Positions 58,455 through 64,000 of a stretch of DNA of 64,000 nucleotides are shown one piece after another. Origin of the DNA: an uncultured Bacteroidia bacterium. GTDB lineage: Bacteria; Bacteroidota; Bacteroidia; Bacteroidales; F082. The notes beneath the pieces were generated by a model. The model made no database searches, was not told where the DNA came from, and saw nothing but the letters and a program-made list of their open reading frames with translations. The stretch covers positions 1,240,001 through 1,304,000 of the forward strand of contig CACYHP010000001.1 of the NCBI GenBank assembly GCA_902774295.1. Reading direction: 5' to 3'. The translations under genes and the position numbers were made by a program. Each line of letters opens with the position of its first letter. Position 1 is the first letter of the stretch.

Positions 58455-61400
58455 ATGAGCGAGACATTCAAATCACAGGCTTTAGAAGCGAATCTGGCAC
58501 AGACACGATATAAGGATATCTTTATTCCTGAAGAATATAAAGCATTTATCGCGTTGAGCAAAGACTACTTCGGCATCAACAAAAGGGCATCGGAGTGCAT
58601 CACCGAGTACCATCATCCGCTGTCGAACCATACCTTCGTGACTGAGGAGCTGCGCAAGATCCTGATGGATGACTTCTGGTTCTACACCCGCGACGAGGTG
58701 CCTGCCGACACGCTGAAGATACCTCTCGAGATGATGCGGAGCCTGCTGAAACCTGAAGTGGCACAAAAGCTGCGCCTTAACATCGTGGTCACGCTGATGG
58801 AATTTATTGATAAGATAGCCATTAGCCAACAGGCATTAGCCATTAGCCAACAGCCATTAGCTGTATTGGTCGAATTAGCTTTTAATATCTTGAAAGATAA
58901 ATTCGAAACCAATAAGGATTGCTATATTTTGGCGACGAAACATGCTGAGCGTTACCTTGACAATGTTGCGAAAGATGAGCATTTCAACGCTTCGGCTTGC
59001 CATATTTTGCACCTGATGCTTGAGGAAAACTACCGCTATTGGCAGTCGACTTCTGAGGTCGAGAAATGGGTCTCGGACAACGCAAATATACTTTCTGATG
59101 AGGAGAAAAGCACGATAATCAAGGAGGTGGGAGAGCCGTATTTCAAAGGGTTAAATGATGCTTTGAAGGCTGCTAAGACGTGGGATGCGCTGGCGGAGAT
59201 GCCTCATTTTGAACAGGTTGCGAAACATTTTACCGAGTCGGAAGAGCTGTTTAGCCATTTCATAACGAGGTTCCATTATGTGTTTTTCCTGCTGCATCTT
59301 CCTGGTATGGAAAGTCAGCGTGAGCGCTTGATTTGGAACATGGACCGTATGATGCGCGATGCCATCGATGAGATGCCGCAGAATGAGTTGATTCCGTTCA
59401 TCGACACGATTTTTAGTCTCGCCAAGGAACTGCGAAAGAACTACAGCTCAGCGGTGCTTGATTTCCAGCTCACTTTGGGCAAGAAAATCATCGACGTGGA
59501 CACCACCGAGATGAAGGAAATCGTTAACCATTTCGAGAAGAGTCTCATTGAATTTGGCTTCATCACGCCGGGCAACGTTTTTGTCAACGAGGATTGGCAA
59601 CTGTCAGTAAATAAAGACCACATCAAGAATATAAGAGTTTGGCTGGAGCTTATCGAATACTCGAAAACGCCTTTGGAGAAGCTGCTTTCTTCGTTGATTG
59701 TGAATCTGAAATTAGGCGGCATCTTCCTGAGCGACACCGACCTTTTCCAGCGTGAGATCACGAAGATTCTGAACTCTAACATATCGCCGTATTATAAAAA
59801 GGTGAAACAGCTCGCGCGCATCTTCCCAGTGTATTTCAACGAGATAGGAGCGGAGGGCGAGATACGTAACGTCACCACCAATATGGACGAGATTGGGCTG
59901 AGACAGGATAAACTCGTGCATTTCTTGAGAAAACAGGTGCATACTGAAAGCAACAACACCTTAATTGACCTGACTTTCGATGTCTTCAAGTTCTGGAGCG
60001 ACGGTAATTTGGATGAATTGAAGCCGGTATTGCCGAAAAATGTGTTTGAGGCGATTGATATGAATAGCGAGTATTTCGTTCATATTCATAACCTTGTGCA
60101 AATGATGTGCGAGATATCGAGCCTCAATCCGGAAGACGTCCTGATGCTTTCGCGTGACGACTACGAGAGCCTTATTAAAAAAGCTGCCGACAGAATTGAT
60201 CTTCAAGGTGAGATTTATGACCGCGAGCACATGCGTCTCATGGACATCCGCGATCTGTATGCTTATTTGAGAGAAAAATACAGCTTCGAGAGTGTCAATA
60301 TTTTTGCGTATCTGCGCAATTATTCGTTTATCTCCGACAAGGAAATCGACGAGTTTGAACAAGCTTTTAAATCTAAGGATTTTAAAAAGTCGATAACGAT
60401 GATTTACACCTTCATGGAGAAGCTGAAGGGCATCATTTTCAACCCGGAGCAGAGCGAAGGTTGGGAGAATATCTATCATAAACGTCATATCGCCATCGGA
60501 ATCCCGTCGATGTACGGCACTTATCGTGAAAACAAATTCGAGGCAATGGGCTTGACTTTCAGGCTCGAACGTGTCGTGACCCAGCAGATGGAGAAGGTGG
60601 TGCAGAGCATCAACCTTGAATATATCTCCGAAAGGACGCTTAATCAGATTTATATCATTTTACGATATTTCCGCGACGGTCTGGCGCTCGACGGCATCAC
60701 CAACCAGAGTTTTAACTCGAAACTCGACATGCTGCGCTACAGTTTGACCTCGCGAAGCTTCTCGTTTGGCCAGTATATCAACATCTTCCAGTTTATCGCT
60801 GAAGATGTCAGACGCATCATTATCAAATACTTCCTGAAGTCTTACGAATATCCGCTGAAGGTGGTCATCCCGCAGCTTTTCGACCCTGAAGGGAAACTCA
60901 ACGAGCGTGAAACGGCTGCTCTGATAAGTAAGAAATCAGAGGAATTCCACCGTGATATGCTTTCGGATGCGTTCCTGATGCAGCCGCTCGACAATTTCAT
61001 CGGACGTATTCTGACTTCTTTGAGAACAATGGAGGCTACGCTTGATCCGAAGCTTATAGGTGATATTATGACGTACAACTCCGAGATGCTGATCAGTCCT
61101 TTCTGGACGCCGACGCCGAAGATGGACAACCAGGTGTTTATCGGCAATAAGGCAAACAACCTGAAGACCTTGTATCTTAAGGGCATGCCGGTGCCTCCTG
61201 GCTTTGTAATCACCACTGAGGCGTTCCGTCGTAACGATACTATCAACGCCATTCCTGAACTGAGAAATGAGATTCACAGCATGTTGAAACATTTCATGGA
61301 AGAGTTGGAACGCATCTCCGGAAGGAAATTAAACAACCCGGAATTGCCGTTGCTCGTCTCGGTGCGCTCAGGTACCGCTATCTCAATGCCTGGTGCTATG

Positions 61401-62618
61401 GATACGTTTTTGAACGTAGGCCTTAACGACGAACTTGTCGAGAAAATCGCTGAAGATCCTGCAAAAGCTTGGGCTATCTGGGATTCATACCGTCGTTTCC
61501 TGCAGAGCTGGGGCATGGCGAAAGGCATACACCGTGACTTTTTCGATGAGGAAATCAACAGCTTCAAATCGAAATATAATGTCAAGCAGAAAGTCGATTT
61601 CAAGGCTGAGCAGATGCGAGAGATGGCTTATTCATACAAGAAAATACTTGAAAATCATGGTGTTGTGCTCGAACAGGACCCGTTTAAGCAGATTGTCGGC
61701 TGTGTGAATATGGTGCTTGACTCATGGAATTCGGAGCGTGCGCTGGCATATCGTCGTCATCTTTGGATTTCGGAGAACTGGGGTACTGCAGTCATTGTTC
61801 AGCAGATGATCTTTGGAAACATCAGTGAGGTGTCGGGCACTGGCGTGGTGTTCACGCAGAACCCGCACCGCGAGCGTCCGGGCGTGCATCTGTATGGCGA
61901 CTTCACCATGCGCAGCCAGGGTGAGGACATCGTGGGCGGACTCGTGAAGCCGTTGCCGATTGGCGAGACGCAGCGTAAGGCAGCAAACCTCGATGGACCG
62001 TCAATGCAGACAGCACTTCCGGAGATTTATAAGAAGATTTATTCCATTGCGAAGACATTGACCGAAGACCTCGGTTACGCACCTCAAGAGATGGAGTTTA
62101 CCTTTGAATCTGATAAGCCTGAAGACTTCCATATCTTGCAGATCCGCGACCAAGACCTGAAGCTTGAAGATACTGTCAACGCCTTCGTGCAGTCGCCTAC
62201 TGAGATGAATCAGATTGGACGCGGCATGGGCATAGGTGGCGGCGCCATGAACGGTCTCGTCGCATTTAACGAACTGGATATCAAAATATTGCGTAAAAAC
62301 TATCCTGGTGAGAATGTCATCCTTGTTCGTCCTGATACAGTTCCTGATGACATCGGCTTGATTTTCGACACCGACGGATTACTTACTGCACGAGGTGGTG
62401 CCACTTCGCATGCTGCAGTCACAGCGGTACGTCTCGGAAAAGTCTGCGTGGTGAGCTGCATCGAGCTGATGGTCGACGACGAGAGACATTGTGCCGAGCT
62501 CAACGGTCACAAACTAAAGGAAGGCGACAAGATAGCTATCGACGGAAATCTTGGTTTGGTCTATCTCGGACATTACGCTACCGAGAAAATGAAACTGGGA
62601 AACGGATACAATTATTAG
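58455..62618 (+). CDS. Very large PPDK/PEP-synthase-like phosphotransferase
   Basis: A 1387-residue protein. From about 885 it shows the pyruvate-phosphate-dikinase ATP-grasp domain (VFIGNKANNLKTLYLKGMPV, VSVRSGTAISMPGAMDTFLNVG, SGTGVVFTQNP). The phosphohistidine swivel domain follows, with H1319 in GGATSHAAVTA. The protein ends about 65 residues later, so the PEP/pyruvate-binding TIM barrel of PPDK and PEP synthase is missing. The first ~870 residues are mostly helical and not recognised. The phosphoryl acceptor is therefore unknown; rifampin phosphotransferase and glucan water dikinase are precedents for this fold with other acceptors. Residues ~122-137 are a tandem repeat (AISQQ-AL, AISQQ-PL). 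Confidence 0.8.
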   Translation: MSETFKSQALEANLAQTRYKDIFIPEEYKAFIALSKDYFGINKRASECITEYHHPLSNHTFVTEELRKILMDDFWFYTRDEVPADTLKIPLEMMRSLLKPEVAQKLRLNIVVTLMEFIDKIAISQQALAISQQPLAVLVELAFNILKDKFETNKDCYILATKHAERYLDNVAKDEHFNASACHILHLMLEENYRYWQSTSEVEKWVSDNANILSDEEKSTIIKEVGEPYFKGLNDALKAAKTWDALAEMPHFEQVAKHFTESEELFSHFITRFHYVFFLLHLPGMESQRERLIWNMDRMMRDAIDEMPQNELIPFIDTIFSLAKELRKNYSSAVLDFQLTLGKKIIDVDTTEMKEIVNHFEKSLIEFGFITPGNVFVNEDWQLSVNKDHIKNIRVWLELIEYSKTPLEKLLSSLIVNLKLGGIFLSDTDLFQREITKILNSNISPYYKKVKQLARIFPVYFNEIGAEGEIRNVTTNMDEIGLRQDKLVHFLRKQVHTESNNTLIDLTFDVFKFWSDGNLDELKPVLPKNVFEAIDMNSEYFVHIHNLVQMMCEISSLNPEDVLMLSRDDYESLIKKAADRIDLQGEIYDREHMRLMDIRDLYAYLREKYSFESVNIFAYLRNYSFISDKEIDEFEQAFKSKDFKKSITMIYTFMEKLKGIIFNPEQSEGWENIYHKRHIAIGIPSMYGTYRENKFEAMGLTFRLERVVTQQMEKVVQSINLEYISERTLNQIYIILRYFRDGLALDGITNQSFNSKLDMLRYSLTSRSFSFGQYINIFQFIAEDVRRIIIKYFLKSYEYPLKVVIPQLFDPEGKLNERETAALISKKSEEFHRDMLSDAFLMQPLDNFIGRILTSLRTMEATLDPKLIGDIMTYNSEMLISPFWTPTPKMDNQVFIGNKANNLKTLYLKGMPVPPGFVITTEAFRRNDTINAIPELRNEIHSMLKHFMEELERISGRKLNNPELPLLVSVRSGTAISMPGAMDTFLNVGLNDELVEKIAEDPAKAWAIWDSYRRFLQSWGMAKGIHRDFFDEEINSFKSKYNVKQKVDFKAEQMREMAYSYKKILENHGVVLEQDPFKQIVGCVNMVLDSWNSERALAYRRHLWISENWGTAVIVQQMIFGNISEVSGTGVVFTQNPHRERPGVHLYGDFTMRSQGEDIVGGLVKPLPIGETQRKAANLDGPSMQTALPEIYKKIYSIAKTLTEDLGYAPQEMEFTFESDKPEDFHILQIRDQDLKLEDTVNAFVQSPTEMNQIGRGMGIGGGAMNGLVAFNELDIKILRKNYPGENVILVRPDTVPDDIGLIFDTDGLLTARGGATSHAAVTAVRLGKVCVVSCIELMVDDERHCAELNGHKLKEGDKIAIDGNLGLVYLGHYATEKMKLGNGYNY
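58815..58866 (+). repeat. In-frame 21-base tandem repeat inside the PPDK-like gene
   Basis: ATTAGCCATTAGCCAACAG occurs essentially twice, at 58815-58832 (shortened) and 58835-58853, then starts again (ATTAGCTG). It encodes a repeated heptapeptide AISQQxL. Its style is that of the degenerate intergenic repeats of this window. Confidence 0.75.
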
Positions 62619-62712
62619 TTAGAAGTTGTTAGTTAGCAGTTAGTGATTTTTAAATTTCTAACGGCTAACTGACAACTTCTAACTTTTAACTAACAACTTC
62701 TAACTTCTAACT
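62619..62712. repeat. Palindromic tandem repeat (AGTTAGAAGTTGTTAGTTAG type)
   Basis: Units of GTTAGAAGTTGTTAGTTAGC on the left are mirrored by CTAACTGACAACTTCTAACT and ACAACTTCTAACT on the right. It fills the convergent gap between the PPDK-like and rubrerythrin genes and could act as a bidirectional terminator. Confidence 0.7.
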
Positions 62713-63256
62713 ATTTAAAGTAGCGGTTGTAAAGTCCTTCAAAGCCTTTGCCGTGGCGGGCTTCGTCTTTTGCCATCTCGTGGACGGTGTCGTGGATGGC
62801 GTCGAGGTTGCGTTCTTTTGCCACGCGGGCGATGCGCATCTTCTCTTCGCAGGCACCGCATTCAGCCACCATACGTTTGTAGAGGTTGGTCTTGGTGTCC
62901 CAAACCACCTCGCCGAGCAGTTCGGCGAAACGTGCGCAGTGGTCGGCCTCTTCAAAGGCATAACGTTTGAAAGCCTCTGCAATCTCAGGATATCCTTCAC
63001 GGTCGGCCTGACGGCTCATAGCAAGATACATGCCGACCTCGGTTGCCTCTCCCATAAACTGGGCGTTAAGGTCTTTAATCATCTCATCACCTGTGCCTTT
63101 GGCGATACCGACGACGTGTTCGGTCACAAAGTTAAGAGCAGCGCTCTCGTCGAGGACCTTCCATTCAACAATCTGTTTACACTGTGGGCATCTTTCAGGA
63201 GCTTCTTCTCCTTCATAAACGAAGCCGCAAATTGGACATACGAATTTTTTCTTCAT
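62711..63256 (-). CDS. Reverse rubrerythrin (rubredoxin-like domain first)
   Basis: A 181-residue protein. The N-terminal rubredoxin-like iron site is formed by C7, C10, C23 and C26 (CPIC, CPQC). A four-helix ferritin-like domain follows with diiron ligands in [23 protein letters not shown] and [10 protein letters not shown]. Standard rubrerythrins have the domains in the opposite order; this order is called reverse rubrerythrin. Such proteins act as NADH-dependent peroxidases in anaerobes. Extra cysteines (CGACEEK) are seen in the middle. Its upstream region is a TTAGTCTT-type repeat, and no clean -7 element was found. Confidence 0.9.
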   Translation of the reverse strand: MKKKFVCPICGFVYEGEEAPERCPQCKQIVEWKVLDESAALNFVTEHVVGIAKGTGDEMIKDLNAQFMGEATEVGMYLAMSRQADREGYPEIAEAFKRYAFEEADHCARFAELLGEVVWDTKTNLYKRMVAECGACEEKMRIARVAKERNLDAIHDTVHEMAKDEARHGKGFEGLYNRYFK

Positions 63257-63279
63257 GATAATTTATTTTTAGTTTAGAA

Positions 63280-63362
63280 TATTATTAGTCTTTAGTCTTT
63301 AGTCTTTAGTTGTTAGTCTTTAGTTATTAGATTTTTCTAACGACTAAGGACTAACGACTAAA
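63280..63362. repeat. Tandem/inverted repeat (TTAGTCT type)
   Basis: TTAGTCT is repeated about five times (63290-63330), followed by its complement in ACGACTAAGGACTAACGACT (63342-63361). It is the same family as the palindrome at 38155-38232, here between two genes on the same strand. Confidence 0.75.
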
Positions 63363-63367
63363 AACTT

Positions 63368-64000
63368 TTATTTCATTGCATGTTTGTATCCATTGACCTT
63401 GTTCCAGTCACCTCTTGTGAAGTCAGGCATCTTCACCGGCATGCCGTGATTTTCGATTGATGCTGCCGATAGCTCTCCGATGCATGACCATTCAGCGGCG
63501 TCGTAGACATCCTCATCGAGAGGCAGACCGTTCTGCAGGCAGTAAATCAGGCGGTAATCCATGATGAAGTCCATGCCGCCGTGGCCGCCGACTTTCTTTG
63601 CCAACGCCTCGATATCTTTAGCAATAGGATGGGTGTATTCCTTCATGATCTTTTCGCGGACGTCCTTTGGCACGAAGCCGTGCACGTTGAGATGCTGACC
63701 TTCGGCAAGGAATCCTTCCGGAAGATTTTTATCCATGAGAGTAAATCCCTCGATAGGATATTTGTTCGCAAAACCTTCAGTACCGGTGAGCTGGTAAAGT
63801 CTGTTGTAAGGTCTATAGGTATAAACGTTGTGTTCAATCAATATGGTCTTACCGTTGTGAGTCTCGATCATGGTGGTGGTCATATCGCCGTTTGCGAATT
63901 CGTCGGTGCCCATCATCTCTTTGGCTATTTTCTTGCCGTTATATGAAGGAGTGCTCATCGAGACGAGATAATCCATCTTGTCGCCACGGTGGATGTCGAG
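63368..64000 (-). CDS. GH109-like Gfo/Idh/MocA family protein, C-terminal part (partial)
   Basis: An open minus-strand frame runs from its stop at 63368 past the window edge; about 210 residues are visible. The segment GGHGGMDFIMDYRLIYCL with LPLDEDVYDAAEWSC is characteristic of the GH109 branch of the Gfo/Idh/MocA fold, where NAD-dependent enzymes cleave alpha-N-acetylgalactosamine linkages. The NAD-binding N-terminal part and any signal peptide are outside the window. The Met at 63976 is internal, because the frame stays open upstream with family-like residues (HRGDKMDYLVSMST). Confidence 0.8.
   Translation of the reverse strand, partial: LDIHRGDKMDYLVSMSTPSYNGKKIAKEMMGTDEFANGDMTTTMIETHNGKTILIEHNVYTYRPYNRLYQLTGTEGFANKYPIEGFTLMDKNLPEGFLAEGQHLNVHGFVPKDVREKIMKEYTHPIAKDIEALAKKVGGHGGMDFIMDYRLIYCLQNGLPLDEDVYDAAEWSCIGELSAASIENHGMPVKMPDFTRGDWNKVNGYKHAMK

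Noticed and set aside
60961..61292. Antisense open frames within the PPDK-like gene
   Set aside because: They overlap a strongly supported coding region and show no family features.
1..64000. tRNA, rRNA, tmRNA, riboswitch, integrase or transposase genes
   Set aside because: I looked through the gaps and none shows a cloverleaf, rRNA core sequence or transposase motif. All gaps are below 300 bases.

Overview
The window looks like a chromosomal segment from a member of the Bacteroidota, most likely the order Bacteroidales. Four observations support this. Many start codons are preceded by the Bacteroidota type -7 promoter element TAnnTTTG, in one case with a TTTG element 20 bases upstream. The primary sigma factor is short (288 aa). 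A type IX secretion protein (PorQ-like) and a protein with a type IX sorting domain are both present. NusB has the long form typical of the phylum. The species cannot be told from the sequence. No rRNA, tRNA, CRISPR array or transposase gene was seen, and no gene-free stretch exceeds 300 bases.

Layout. 1-2203 (+): end of an HdrA-like flavoprotein, an HdrC-like ferredoxin and a membrane-anchored HdrB/D-like Fe-S protein. 2180-6285 (-): YbdG-type mechanosensitive channel, lipid kinase, and LTA-synthase-like phosphoglycerol transferase. 6357-8066 (+): M23 peptidase. 8084-11421 (-): prohibitin-like protein, SmpB, thioredoxin-fold protein, beta-helix lipoprotein. 11519-14116 (+): a lipoprotein that joins a DPP III (M49) peptidase to a nicotinamidase. 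14189-19848 (-): TPR protein, small-multidrug-export-like membrane protein, AroE, Tex, outer-membrane barrel. 20031-21642 (+): GlmM and a small basic protein. 21632-27355 (-): DapF, GNAT, MltG, phosphohexomutase, DUF2279, TPR lipoprotein, RecR. 27490-32010 (+): HtrA-like protease, RpoD, YidC, AroK. 31996-33423 (-): RlmD-like methyltransferase. 33469-36177 (+): Nnr, CapA-like lipoprotein. 36187-38112 (-): ParE. 38266-39156 (+): DMT transporter.

39373-41012 is an AT-rich accessory patch. It holds an orphan Rhs-tip protein with an HExxH metalloprotease motif, an exported protein that may be its immunity partner, and a second small Rhs scrap. 41002-44384 holds a flippase and, divergently, a glycosyltransferase fused to a shortened sugar-phosphate-transferase-like region. 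44429-49543 (+): NusB, PorQ, RecF, DUF721, EF-P, LpxD. 49582-53602 (-): GAPDH, SEL1/MORN protein, T9SS-sorted esterase, small repeat protein. 53678-54608 (+): Ogt and a C_GCAxxG_C_C protein. 54657-58364 is a second AT-rich patch with an MmeI-like type IIL restriction-modification enzyme and a DUF2971 protein. 58455-62618 is a very large PPDK/PEP-synthase-like protein. 62711 to the end (-): reverse rubrerythrin and a GH109-like protein cut by the window edge.

Most of the window is envelope building and housekeeping. The items most worth attention are the exported DPP III-nicotinamidase fusion, the Rhs-tip metalloprotease cassette, two places where genomic repeat DNA appears to have entered reading frames, and a set of degenerate tandem or inverted repeats in many intergenic gaps.
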